Assembly (NCBI RefSeq): GCF_019429625.1
Contig: NZ_JAHXRW010000011.1
Location: forward strand, 57,255 to 121,254
Direction of reading: 5' to 3'
Length of the DNA: 64,000 nucleotides
Origin: Celeribacter sp. PS-C1
GTDB lineage: Bacteria; Pseudomonadota; Alphaproteobacteria; Rhodobacterales; Rhodobacteraceae
This document shows, in pieces, positions 35,937-44,417 of this stretch. Position numbers and translations under genes: made by a program. Numbering within the stretch: the first letter of the stretch is position 1; each line of letters starts with the position of its first letter. The notes beneath the pieces are model-generated. The model saw only the letters and a list, made by a program, of their open reading frames with translations. It was not told where the DNA came from and searched no databases.

Positions 35937-36941
35937 ATGTCATATCAAAAACTTCTCACCACCAGCGCCCTCGTCATGATGATGGCGAGCGGCAGCGCCA
36001 TGGCTGACACATGGCGCTATGCCTTCGAAGAGGCGATGGACGAGGTGCAGGGTAAGTTTGCCCAGAAATTCAAGGAAGAGATCGAGGCCAACTCCGACCA
36101 CGAGATCCAGCTTTTCCCCTTCGGCACGCTGGGTGAATCCGACAGCATCATGGAGCAAACACAATCCGGAATCCTGCAATTCGTCGACCAGTCGCCGGGC
36201 TTCACCGGCGCTCTGATCCCGGAAGCGCAGGTCTTCTTCGTGCCCTACCTGTTGCCGCAAGACACCGCGACGCTCGCGACCTTCTTCAAAGAGTCAAAGG
36301 CGATCAACGAGATGTTCCCCCCGCTCTATGCCGAACAGGGCCTCGAACTTTTGACCATGTTCCCCGAGGGCGAGGTCATGATGACGACGACCGAGGCGGT
36401 CTCCGGGCCGGAAGATCTCGACGAGGTCAAATTCCGCGTGATGACCAACCCGCTTTTGGTCGAGAGCTACAAGGCCTTTGGCGCGACGCCGACGCCGCTG
36501 CCTTGGGGCGAGGTCTACGGTGCGCTTCAGACCGGCATCATTCAGGGTCAGGAAAACCCGGCCTTCTTCATCGAGTCGACCAAAATGTATGAGGTGACCG
36601 ACCACATCACGCGGGCGGGCCACAACAACTTCACCACCGCCGTGATGGCCAACAAGGACTTCTTCGACGGTCTGTCGGACGAGGACAAAACCTTGGTGAA
36701 CAACGCGATCGACGCGGCTTTTGACTACATCATCGACTATCAGGACGGCCTGACCGAAGCGTCCCTTGAGAAGATCATGGAGGCCAAGCCCGACATGACG
36801 ATCACGACTCTAAGCGAGGAAGAGCGCGCGCCCTTCATGGCGACCGCCGACTCCGTCGAACAAGAGTTCCTTGAGATCGGCGGCGATCAGGCCGGCGCGA
36901 TCCTTGAACAGCTCAAGGCCGATCTGGCCGCTGTCGAATAA
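35937..36941 (+). CDS. uehA: Ectoine/hydroxyectoine TRAP substrate-binding protein
   Basis: A 334-residue DctP-family protein with a signal peptide (KLLTTSALVMMMASGSAMA, cleaved before DTWRYAFEE). Stretches such as TLGESDSIMEQTQSGILQFV, SPGFTGALIP, ATPTPLPWGEVYGALQTGII and GQENPAFF recall the structurally known TeaA/UehA ectoine binders, including the Trp in PLPWGE and the Asn in GQEN that line the ligand pocket. It delivers ectoines to UehBC. It is followed by a stable hairpin before uehB. Confidence 0.92.
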   Translation: MSYQKLLTTSALVMMMASGSAMADTWRYAFEEAMDEVQGKFAQKFKEEIEANSDHEIQLFPFGTLGESDSIMEQTQSGILQFVDQSPGFTGALIPEAQVFFVPYLLPQDTATLATFFKESKAINEMFPPLYAEQGLELLTMFPEGEVMMTTTEAVSGPEDLDEVKFRVMTNPLLVESYKAFGATPTPLPWGEVYGALQTGIIQGQENPAFFIESTKMYEVTDHITRAGHNNFTTAVMANKDFFDGLSDEDKTLVNNAIDAAFDYIIDYQDGLTEASLEKIMEAKPDMTITTLSEEERAPFMATADSVEQEFLEIGGDQAGAILEQLKADLAAVE

Positions 36942-36950
36942 TACCGATTT

Positions 36951-36973
36951 TGGCGCGCCGCTGCGGCGCGCCA
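36951..36973 (+). other. Intercistronic hairpin between uehA and uehB
   Basis: TGGCGCGCCG and CGGCGCGCCA form a perfect 10-bp stem with a 3-base loop, 9 bases after the uehA stop. No T-run follows, so it looks like an mRNA-stabilising or partially terminating element. Such elements often give binding proteins in excess over permeases. Confidence 0.7.
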
Positions 36974-37064
36974 TCGCTCCCTAGAGCATAGGCCGGGCCG
37001 TCACGAAGCGGCTCGGCTCCTTCTTTGCCATTATCCATTTACAGCATGCAGGAACCTGCTCACC

Positions 37065-37712
37065 ATGCCTGACCCAGAGAAAGATCAAAAGGTCGACCCG
37101 GACCTGTTGGCGGAGCTTCAGACCTCTGCCGTGGACGACGATATTGACGATTCCAACTATGTGTCCGGCCTGCCCGGGCCGCTTGGCGTGATCGACGTCG
37201 CCATCGCCCGCATCGAAGCGGTGCTTTTGGCGGTGGGCGTGCTTTTGATGGCGCTCAATACCATGGCGAATGTCGTGGGGCGGTTCATCTTTGGGCAGAG
37301 CCTGTTTTTCTCAGAAGAGGTCAATCGCGCACTGATCGTGTTGATCACCTTCGCGGGAATTTCCTACGCCGCGCGCCACGGCCGCCACATCCGCATGTCG
37401 GCGTTTTTCGACGCGTTGAAACCGCCCCTGCGCAAACTTCTGATGATTATCATCGCCGTGGTGACGGCGGCGGCGATGTTCATGCTGGCGTGGTATTCGG
37501 TCGACTACGTTCTGGCGCAGGCCTCGCGCGGGCGGCTTTTGCCAGCGCTGCAAATTCCCGTCTGGTGGATCATCGTCTGGGCGCCTTTGGGCTTTTTCCT
37601 CACGGGTCTGCAATACGCGCTGACCGCGATCAAGAACATCATCCATAAAGACATCTGGCTCTCCACCAGCACGATGGAAGGCTATTCCGACGACACGGCA
37701 GAGGAGGTGTAA
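37065..37712 (+). CDS. uehB: Ectoine TRAP small permease
   Basis: A 215-residue DctQ-family protein. An acidic cytosolic N-terminus (about 45 residues) precedes four hydrophobic segments ([76 protein letters not shown]). The conserved [11 protein letters not shown] loop follows the second. It is the membrane partner of UehC and ends 4 bases before it. Confidence 0.9.
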   Translation: MPDPEKDQKVDPDLLAELQTSAVDDDIDDSNYVSGLPGPLGVIDVAIARIEAVLLAVGVLLMALNTMANVVGRFIFGQSLFFSEEVNRALIVLITFAGISYAARHGRHIRMSAFFDALKPPLRKLLMIIIAVVTAAAMFMLAWYSVDYVLAQASRGRLLPALQIPVWWIIVWAPLGFFLTGLQYALTAIKNIIHKDIWLSTSTMEGYSDDTAEEV

Positions 37713-37716
37713 GACC

Positions 37717-39003
37717 ATGGCTTTGGCAATCTTCGGCACGATGATCGTGCTTCTCCTTCTGGGCTTTCCAATGATGATCCCGCTCATTGCGGGCTCGCTC
37801 ATCGGCTTCGTCACGCTGTTTCAGGGCTTTGGCCAACTGGACACGATGGTTCAGCAGATTCTCGGCGGCATCCAACCGGCCAGTCTGATCGCCGTGCCGA
37901 TGTTCATCTTTGCCGCTGACATCATGACGCGCGGCCAATCCGCCAATCGTCTGATCGATCTGGTGATGACCTTTGTCGGCCACCTCAAAGGCGGGCTTGC
38001 CGTCACCACCGCAACCGCATGTACGCTTTTCGGGGCCGTGTCCGGCTCGACGCAGGCGACAGTGGTGGCCGTTGGCGGACCTTTGCGGCCCCGGATGCTC
38101 AAGGCAGGCTATAAGGACAATTTCGTCCTCGCCCTGATCGTGAATTCTTCGGACATCGCCTTTCTGATCCCACCCTCCATCGGCATGATCATCTATGGTG
38201 TGGTCTCCGGCACATCCATCTCGGAACTGTTCATCGCGGGCATCGGGCCGGGGCTTTTGATCCTCTTGTTGTTCTCGATCTACTCCTACGTCTACGCCGT
38301 GCGAAACAACGTGCCCACGGAACCCAAGGCCAGCTGGCGCGCGCGGGGCCGTGCGATGCGGCGCGCGCTCTGGCCCTTGGGTTTTCCTGTGATCATCGTG
38401 GGCGGCATCTATGGCGGGGTCTTTTCACCGACGGAGGCCGCCGCCGCCTGTGTGCTCTATGCTCTTTTGCTCGAAATGGGCGTGTTTCGCGAGATGACGG
38501 TCAAACAGCTTTATGCCACCGCCAAATCCACGGGGCTGATCACGGCTGTGGTCTTTATCCTCGTCGGCGCGGGGGCTGCCTTTTCCTATGTCATCAGCTT
38601 TGCACAAATCCCGCAGCAGGTTCTCGGCAGCATCGGCATCAACGAGATGGGACAATATGGTGTCTTGTTTACTATCTCGATCGCCTTTTTCGTCGGCTGC
38701 ATGTTCGTGGACCCGATCGTGGTGATCCTGATCTTCGTGCCGATCTTTGCCCCTGTGGTGCAATCCGTGGGCCTTGATCCGGTGCTTGTCGGCACGATCA
38801 TCACGCTTCAGGTCGCCATCGGCAGCGCCACGCCGCCCTTCGGCTGTGACATCTTCACGGCGATTGCCGTGTTCAAACGTCCTTACGCCGAAGTGGTCAA
38901 AGGTACCCCGCCCTTCATCGTGATGCTGCTCAGCGTGTCTGTCCTGCTGATCTTTTTCCCGCAGATTGCGCTCTTTTTGCGCGACATCGCATTTGGCAAG
39001 TAG
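37717..39003 (+). CDS. uehC: Ectoine TRAP large permease
   Basis: A 428-residue DctM-family transporter with about 12 hydrophobic segments. Signatures include LFGAVSGSTQATVVAVGGPL, NSSDIAFLIPPSIGMIIYGV and GGVFSPTEAAAACVLYALLL. It drives Na+-coupled import of ectoine and hydroxyectoine for use as carbon and nitrogen sources. It is followed after 12 bases by the usp gene, the same order as uehABC-usp in Ruegeria and teaABCD in Halomonas. Confidence 0.92.
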   Translation: MALAIFGTMIVLLLLGFPMMIPLIAGSLIGFVTLFQGFGQLDTMVQQILGGIQPASLIAVPMFIFAADIMTRGQSANRLIDLVMTFVGHLKGGLAVTTATACTLFGAVSGSTQATVVAVGGPLRPRMLKAGYKDNFVLALIVNSSDIAFLIPPSIGMIIYGVVSGTSISELFIAGIGPGLLILLLFSIYSYVYAVRNNVPTEPKASWRARGRAMRRALWPLGFPVIIVGGIYGGVFSPTEAAAACVLYALLLEMGVFREMTVKQLYATAKSTGLITAVVFILVGAGAAFSYVISFAQIPQQVLGSIGINEMGQYGVLFTISIAFFVGCMFVDPIVVILIFVPIFAPVVQSVGLDPVLVGTIITLQVAIGSATPPFGCDIFTAIAVFKRPYAEVVKGTPPFIVMLLSVSVLLIFFPQIALFLRDIAFGK

Positions 39004-39015
39004 AGGAGGCTCGCC

Positions 39016-39459
39016 ATGTTCAAGAAAATCCTTTTGGCGCACGATGGGTCGAAAGGCGCGGATGGCGCCATGGAGAAAGCATGTGAGCTATGCAAACTGG
39101 CCGGAGCGGAACTGATGGTGGTGACGGTCTATCGTCATCATTCGATCCTAGAGGCCTCGCTTTCAATGGTTCGCGGCAGTGGCGAAGACCCCGGCAACCT
39201 CGATGACGCGATGAAAGCGGCGGCGCGCGAGGTTGGTGAATATGCCAAGACCCGTGCCAAGGAACTAGGCGTCGAAAAGGTGCAGGCCTTTATCAAAGGC
39301 GGCCCCTCGGCGCGCACCATTGTGGCCTTTGCCAGAGAAAAAGACTGCGATCTGATCGCCATCGGCTCGCGCGGGCTGGGGGCGACGGAGGGCTATATGC
39401 TGGGCTCCGTCAGCCACAAGGTCACAAGCCTCGCACGGCTTCCTGTCTTGGTGGTGTGA
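39016..39459 (+). CDS. Universal stress protein (TeaD-like)
   Basis: A 147-residue single UspA domain. It begins KILLAHDGSKGADGAMEKAC and ends with the ATP-binding pattern IGSRGLGATEGYMLGSVSHK (G-x2-G-x9-G-S). An ATP-binding Usp, TeaD, regulates the ectoine TRAP transporter in Halomonas, and the gene's position directly after uehC supports the same role here. A ribosome-binding site (AGAGGAGG) precedes the ATG. Confidence 0.92.
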   Translation: MFKKILLAHDGSKGADGAMEKACELCKLAGAELMVVTVYRHHSILEASLSMVRGSGEDPGNLDDAMKAAAREVGEYAKTRAKELGVEKVQAFIKGGPSARTIVAFAREKDCDLIAIGSRGLGATEGYMLGSVSHKVTSLARLPVLVV

Positions 39460-39791
39460 GGCCGATCTTGGCCAAATGGGCGACCTCGACGGCCACGCCC
39501 CGGTCGCGACGCCGCGCCTCGGAAGGAAGTAGGTCTCACGCGCCCATGTGCTGGTCTGCCAGATGTCCTCCAGCAGCACAGGTTCCCCCGCAGGCGGCAG
39601 TGCAACCTTCTGACGCAAAAGCGCCAGACGGTACGACACCAGCAACACTCTAAAAAAAATAAAATTCAAATCTTGATGCGAGAAGCTTTTAACGAAGGAC
39701 CGCCGACACAGCAGAAAGAAAACGGCCCCAGGGTTTCCCCCGGGGCCGCCACTCACATGATACCGGCTACTCTTCCCCTCAGCATTTCTCC
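39460..39791. other. Gap between usp and the next TRAP operon; possible decayed coding remnant
   Basis: No gene is called in these 332 bases. On the minus strand, about 39475-39650 reads as protein-like sequence (RLALLRQKVALPPAGEPVLL, then EDIWQTSTWARETYFLPRRG) with GC-rich third positions. It continues into usp antisense without a plausible end, so it may be a gene remnant. An A-rich stretch lies near 39650-39670, and a minus-strand terminator occupies 39723-39748. Confidence 0.3.
39723..39748 (-). terminator. Rho-independent terminator of the ABC-racemase-TRAP operon
   Basis: CGGCCCC (39723-39729) pairs with GGGGCCG (39742-39748), with inner GGG/CCC pairs. Read on the minus strand it is followed by TTTTCTTTC. 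It lies 43 bases beyond the last gene's stop at 39792. Confidence 0.85.
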
Positions 39792-41075
39792 TCAGCTTAG
39801 GATGAGCCCCGGAAAAATACCCAACAGCGCGACCAAGGCGAGGATACACATGAGAAAGGGCAGCACGCCCGCAATCACCGTTCCGACGTGACCGCGTCCG
39901 CGGACGCTTTGCACGATATAGAGGTTCATCCCGACAGGTGGCGTGATCAGAGCTAGTTCGCACATCATGACGAGGAAAATACCGAACCAGACAGGCGAAT
40001 AGCCAAGTTGATCCATGATCGGCCAGACAATCGGAATGGTCGCGATCATCATGGCAAGCGCATCAAGGAAACAGCCCAAGATCAGGTAAAGGCAGACGAG
40101 GATCAAAAGCATGACCAGCGGCTGCACATCCAGCGCGGCGACGAACTCCGAGACGGCGCGGGGCACCCCCAAGACGCCGAGGATGAAGTTCATGTAGAAG
40201 GCCGCAACGAGGATCAATAGCGTCATCGCGGTGGTCGTCACGGTCGACAGCATCGCCTCTTTCAGCATGCCCCAGTTCAGCCGACGATAGCCCGCAACAA
40301 GGGCCATTGCGATGACGACGCCGACGCCCGCCGCTTCGGTCGGAGTGGCCCATCCGCCATAGATCGAGCCCATCACGACGATAAAGATGATCAGGGGCGG
40401 AAGAAGGTCGGTCAGACGTTTGCGGCGTTCCGGCCAAGGGGCCAACTTGCCACGCGGCCCCGCGATGCGCGGATCAAGCGTGCTCCAGACCGCGATAACC
40501 CCCATGAACAGAGCCGCCAATATGAGGCCCGGCACGATGCCCGCCATGAACAAGGCACCGATTGAGGTGTTGGTGATCGCGCCATAGATAATGAGGTTGA
40601 TCGAAGGCGGGATCAGGATGCCCAAAGTGGCACCGGAGGCCACGGTGCCGGCCACCCAGCGTTCGGAATAGTTTTGTTGGCGAAAGGTCGGGAAGGCGAC
40701 CGTGCCGATGGTGGCGGCTGTTGCGACAGACGAACCGGAGATCGCGGCAAACACCGTAGAGGCGATGATATTGGTGTGAAGAAGCCCCCCCGGCAGCGGG
40801 CGCAGCCAATCCGACAAGGCCCGATACATGCGCTCGGTCACGCCGCCCCGGACAAGCACCTCCCCCATGAAGACAAAGAGCGGGATCGCCACCAAAAGAA
40901 AGTTGTTGAGCGTGCCCCACATCATCGTGCCGAAAGGGCGGAACATGGCATCTCCGAAGAACACCCAAGCGCCCAAGACGGCGACGCTGAACAAGGCGAC
41001 GGCGATATGCAGGCCGATCAGCAAAAGTATGAGCAAAAGGCCAAAGCCGATAACGGCGCCTTCAATACCGATCAT
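39792..41075 (-). CDS. dctM: TRAP transporter large permease (DctM)
   Basis: A 427-residue DctM protein with about 12 hydrophobic segments and the signatures ISGSSVATAATIGTVAFPTF, GATLGILIPPSINLIIYGAI and GWATPTEAAGVGVVIAMALV. It is the final gene of a nine-gene operon and overlaps dctQ by 4 bases. With its own binding protein two genes upstream, it forms a complete TRAP carrier of unknown ligand. Confidence 0.93.
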   Translation of the reverse strand: MIGIEGAVIGFGLLLILLLIGLHIAVALFSVAVLGAWVFFGDAMFRPFGTMMWGTLNNFLLVAIPLFVFMGEVLVRGGVTERMYRALSDWLRPLPGGLLHTNIIASTVFAAISGSSVATAATIGTVAFPTFRQQNYSERWVAGTVASGATLGILIPPSINLIIYGAITNTSIGALFMAGIVPGLILAALFMGVIAVWSTLDPRIAGPRGKLAPWPERRKRLTDLLPPLIIFIVVMGSIYGGWATPTEAAGVGVVIAMALVAGYRRLNWGMLKEAMLSTVTTTAMTLLILVAAFYMNFILGVLGVPRAVSEFVAALDVQPLVMLLILVCLYLILGCFLDALAMMIATIPIVWPIMDQLGYSPVWFGIFLVMMCELALITPPVGMNLYIVQSVRGRGHVGTVIAGVLPFLMCILALVALLGIFPGLILS

Positions 41076-41674
41076 GTGCGTGTCTCCCCGTGAGGTGTTT
41101 CCAGAAACTCTTCGACCTCTTCCGAGACCGTCATCGGTCCGTAAAAGAGAGCTACATTCTCAGGTGCGCGAACCATGAGCCAGATCGCGTGCAGCGTGGT
41201 GGTGATCGTGGTGAGGGCAAAGACGCCACAGCCCAGCGCCCAAAGCCCTTGCGGCACCCAGAGCGGTGTTTGCAGCGGCGTGTTCGTCACGGCGCCAAAT
41301 CGGATGGTCTGCGCCAATTCACTCACGGCGTGAAAAGTCATGAAAATCGCCATCGCCGCCAAAGTGCCCTGCGCAAGCACATGGGCCGGGTTTTGCGCCA
41401 CGCGGGGCAAACGGCTCAGAGCGATGTCGATGCGCGGATGGCCCTTGTGCAAGAGCGTATAGGCCAACCCGCAGGAGCCTGCGAAAGCCAGGACATAGCC
41501 GCCCAACTCATCTGTGCCCTGCAACGAAACGTTGAACAGGCTGCGCGCCCCGATGTCGAGGCAGATGAGAACTGCCAGCAGAGCCACCGATGCTCCGGCC
41601 GCGAGGGCAAACAAACGAGACAGGGTCTCGATACCTTTCAACACATACGGTGTCTCTACTGGCAACTGGCTCAT
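41072..41674 (-). CDS. dctQ: TRAP transporter small permease (DctQ)
   Basis: A 200-residue DctQ protein with four hydrophobic segments (FALAAGASVALLAVLICLDI; LGGYVLAFAGSCGLAYTLLH; GTLAAMAIFMTFHAV; LWALGCGVFALTTITTTL). The family loop HKGHPRIDIALSRL follows the second. Its ATG overlaps the dctP stop and its own stop overlaps dctM, both by 4 bases, so the three subunits are translationally coupled. Confidence 0.9.
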   Translation of the reverse strand: MSQLPVETPYVLKGIETLSRLFALAAGASVALLAVLICLDIGARSLFNVSLQGTDELGGYVLAFAGSCGLAYTLLHKGHPRIDIALSRLPRVAQNPAHVLAQGTLAAMAIFMTFHAVSELAQTIRFGAVTNTPLQTPLWVPQGLWALGCGVFALTTITTTLHAIWLMVRAPENVALFYGPMTVSEEVEEFLETPHGETRT

Positions 41675-42714
41675 TCGATCACGAGCCCCCGTGCCTTGCC
41701 GACCGTGTCGTTCCAGATCTCGGTACAGCCCGGATAGCCCGCTTCACAACGCGCCGCCCATTCCGGCAGGATTTTCGTGGCGGCGATCTCGGCGACGGTC
41801 GCTTTATCGGTGTCGCTCACCGGCACCAGCGTCATGTCGTAAGAGGTGTAAAGCCCATCGTCGGGGCAATCTCCACCCGTGGAACAGCTTTGCGCCACTC
41901 CGTTGGTCTCGACGGCCAGCGACCAGAAACCAGCTTCCATCTCAGCCATGCTGGCCTCAAAGGTAGCTTTCTGTTCCTCGGGAAGAGCGTTCAGCCAGTC
42001 GAGGTTCACGAGATGCGCCTGAACCGATCCCGACACGGAAAGCGGGTAGAGATGCGAGGTCACTTCCGGCCATTTGCCGGTGTTGGACGAGGTCGGCGAG
42101 GTCACACCACAGGAAGCGACTCCACGCTGAAGCGCCGGATAGACTTCGGGGAAGCTCAATGTCACGGGCGTTGCGCCGAGATCTTCGAGGAGCGTCGACA
42201 TGGAGGCGGTGAAGGACCGCACTTTCAGCCCCTGAAGGTCGTCGAGGCTCTCGACCGGTTGATTGCAGAGGAACACCTGCGGGCCGAAGGGCCAGATCGC
42301 CACAGCTTTGACGCCGAATTTCTCACCCAGACGCGCGTTGAACGCCTCGCGATAGGCATCCACAGCCTCTTTCAATTCGCCCATGTCGGTGGACACGCCG
42401 ATGAGGTCGATGCCCTCGAGGAAGGGATCGTCTTTGGCGGCGGAGCCAACTTGCGTGGTGCCAAGCTGAAACGCGCCGGACCCAACGAGACGCAGCGAGT
42501 CCGCAAGGTTCAGGCCGAGCACCTGAAATTCATTGCGCTCAACGGTCACGCCGCTGTCGCCAATGGCCTCAATCGCGGCCATTTCGACCGGATATTGGGC
42601 GTTGTGCGACTGGGTCTGGGTCAGCCAGCGCAGGGTTTCCGCCTGCGACGGAAGCGCCGTTGCAAGCAGCAGAAGGGAGGCCGCAGAAATGCGGTGGAAG
42701 GATGTGAACATCAT
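41671..42714 (-). CDS. dctP: TRAP transporter substrate-binding protein (DctP)
   Basis: A 347-residue DctP-type protein with a signal peptide (ISAASLLLLATALPSQA-ET). The conserved Arg is in DLQGLKVRSFTASMSTLLED, followed by VTLSFPEVYPALQRGVASCG. It has more cysteines than usual for the family (CSTGGDCPDD and RCEAGYPGCTE), suggesting disulfides in the C-terminal lobe. The ligand is unknown. It starts 27 bases after the racemase gene. Confidence 0.9.
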   Translation of the reverse strand: MMFTSFHRISAASLLLLATALPSQAETLRWLTQTQSHNAQYPVEMAAIEAIGDSGVTVERNEFQVLGLNLADSLRLVGSGAFQLGTTQVGSAAKDDPFLEGIDLIGVSTDMGELKEAVDAYREAFNARLGEKFGVKAVAIWPFGPQVFLCNQPVESLDDLQGLKVRSFTASMSTLLEDLGATPVTLSFPEVYPALQRGVASCGVTSPTSSNTGKWPEVTSHLYPLSVSGSVQAHLVNLDWLNALPEEQKATFEASMAEMEAGFWSLAVETNGVAQSCSTGGDCPDDGLYTSYDMTLVPVSDTDKATVAEIAATKILPEWAARCEAGYPGCTEIWNDTVGKARGLVIE

Positions 42715-42741
42715 TTTACTCTTTGGTTGGGGTCGGAAAGG

Positions 42742-43446
42742 TTAAGAAAGCGACATGGAGGATCGTCTTTCAGGTGATGAAGGCGACAGGCCCAGAGCGT
42801 TCAGGGCGTGACGCAGGCCGGCAGAGACCGGCTCGATGATCGGCAAGGGGATCGCGTCCGCGACAGCTGTGGCGGCGCGGGCCAAGGGACCGCCGCCCAG
42901 CAACAGGGCCTCGGCCCCATCCGTTTGGCACTGCCGCGCGATGGCGATGAGTGCGTCCTTCATGCGGGCTTCGTCGGCCATGACGGCGAAGGCGTCGCCC
43001 TCGGAAATTCGCAAAGAGGCAAGTTGGTCCTGATGGCCGTAGAGCGCGACTTTTTCGAGAATGGAGGCCTCAAGGTCCGGGGTCGTGGTGATGATTGAAA
43101 ATCTCCGTCCCTCTTTGGCGGCTTCCGCCATGCCCGCTTCGGCGATACCGGCAACAGGGATGTCGACACGGTCACGCAGCTCCAAAAGTCCGGGGTCGCC
43201 AAAGGCCGACACGATCAGCGCATCGACCCCGGCGGAGGCGAGTCCGATGCCCACGGTCACCACCTGTTTCGCCGCCGCCTCAAGCGCCTCTTCGTTGGTG
43301 ATGATGCTCGGGCCAAGCATCATGGTGTGGCCCTGCACCTCAACATTCGGCGGGCAAAGCGCCTGTGCGATGCCGGTCATCAGTGCGGTGGTCGCGGTGT
43401 TGGTGTTCGGGTTCAGCAAAGCAATGCGATACGGGGGGCGGGTCAT
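42742..43446 (-). CDS. Asp/Glu/hydantoin racemase family protein
   Basis: A 234-residue protein of the aspartate/glutamate/hydantoin racemase superfamily. RIALLNPNTNTATTALMTGI (the NPN-T motif) is typical of hydantoin racemase-like HyuE and related enzymes. The two-cysteine pattern is not canonical: Cys occurs in QALCPPN and ARQCQTDGAEALLLGGGPLA, while the first catalytic position reads LIVSAFGDPGL, with Ser-Ala-Phe where many members have Cys. It overlaps the upstream ABC gene by 4 bases. A hydantoin or amino-acid-derivative substrate is inferred from family only. Confidence 0.82.
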   Translation of the reverse strand: MTRPPYRIALLNPNTNTATTALMTGIAQALCPPNVEVQGHTMMLGPSIITNEEALEAAAKQVVTVGIGLASAGVDALIVSAFGDPGLLELRDRVDIPVAGIAEAGMAEAAKEGRRFSIITTTPDLEASILEKVALYGHQDQLASLRISEGDAFAVMADEARMKDALIAIARQCQTDGAEALLLGGGPLARAATAVADAIPLPIIEPVSAGLRHALNALGLSPSSPERRSSMSLS

Positions 43447-44417
43447 GCAATTTCCTCCACTTTGACGCAGGCGACGCGGCGCGCGGCGCCTTGTGTCCGC
43501 AAGTCCGGGACCGCCGCCTGACAGGTCGAGGTGGCCAGCGGACAGCGCGGAGCGAAGGCACAGCCCGGCGGCATCTGCGCCAGATCGGGCGGCATACCGG
43601 GAATGGCCTTGATCGGGGCGCCGGGTTTGGCGCCTTGAACGGTCGAGGACAAAAGCCCCTGCGTGTAGGGATGTTTCGGGTTTTTAAGAACATCGGCTGC
43701 GGTGCCGGTTTCCACGATCCGACCGGCATACATCACCGCAATCCGGTCGGAGATCTCAGCAGCGACACCCACATCATGCGTGACAAAGATCGTCGCCATG
43801 CCCATCTCTTTTTGCAGTTCTCTGAGCAGGAGGATCACCTGAATCTGCACGGTGGCATCCAGTGCGGTCGTCGGTTCATCGGCGAGCAGGAGTTTCGGAC
43901 CAGCGGCCAGTGCCAGCGCAATCATCGCGCGTTGCCGCATGCCGCCAGACATTTCATGTGGGTAGTTGCCCAGGCGCGAAGCCGGCGAGGGGATGCGCAC
44001 GAGCTCGAGCATTTCGAGCGCCCGCGCCTGGGCGTCTTTACGGCTCACCTTGCGGTGGCGCCGAACGGTTTCTGCAATCTGAGTGCCGATGGTGTAGACC
44101 GGATCGAGCGCGGTGGCGGGTTCTTGGAACACCATAGAGACATCGCCGCCGCGATAAGATGCGAGGTCTCGCCCCTTGAGGCTCAGAGCATCTTTGCCGT
44201 CGAGCAACAGATTGCCGGAGATCGTCGTCTTGGCCTCCGGTAAAATGCGCAGAAGCGCACGCATGGTGACGCTTTTGCCACTGCCGCTTTCACCGATGAT
44301 GCCAAGCACTTCACCGCGTTCAAGCGTCAAGTCGATGCCATCGACGGCGGTGATCGGGCCTTTGGCGGTGCGGAACTGAACGGTTAGGTCTTTGACAGAC
44401 AAAAGAGGCGTATTCAT
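43443..44417 (-). CDS. Dipeptide/oligopeptide-type ABC transporter ATP-binding protein (DppD-like)
   Basis: A 324-residue ATPase with Walker A IIGESGSGKSVTMRALLRIL, Q-loop VFQEPATALDPVYTIGTQ, signature MSGGMRQRAMIALALA, Walker B LLLADEPTTALDAT and switch His in FVTHDVGVAAEISD. The C-terminal oligopeptide/dipeptide extension carries a four-Cys cluster pattern (CAFAPRCPLATSTCQAAVPD). It pairs with the next ATPase. The gene is coupled by 4-base overlaps on both sides. Confidence 0.92.
   Translation of the reverse strand: MNTPLLSVKDLTVQFRTAKGPITAVDGIDLTLERGEVLGIIGESGSGKSVTMRALLRILPEAKTTISGNLLLDGKDALSLKGRDLASYRGGDVSMVFQEPATALDPVYTIGTQIAETVRRHRKVSRKDAQARALEMLELVRIPSPASRLGNYPHEMSGGMRQRAMIALALAAGPKLLLADEPTTALDATVQIQVILLLRELQKEMGMATIFVTHDVGVAAEISDRIAVMYAGRIVETGTAADVLKNPKHPYTQGLLSSTVQGAKPGAPIKAIPGMPPDLAQMPPGCAFAPRCPLATSTCQAAVPDLRTQGAARRVACVKVEEIA

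Noticed and set aside
42742..43446. Racemase-family gene considered as the missing EutA of the ectoine cluster
   Set aside because: It is translationally coupled inside the ABC-TRAP operon, on the opposite strand and beyond a terminator, and has the NPNT start of hydantoin-racemase-like proteins rather than the maleate-isomerase-like pattern of EutA.
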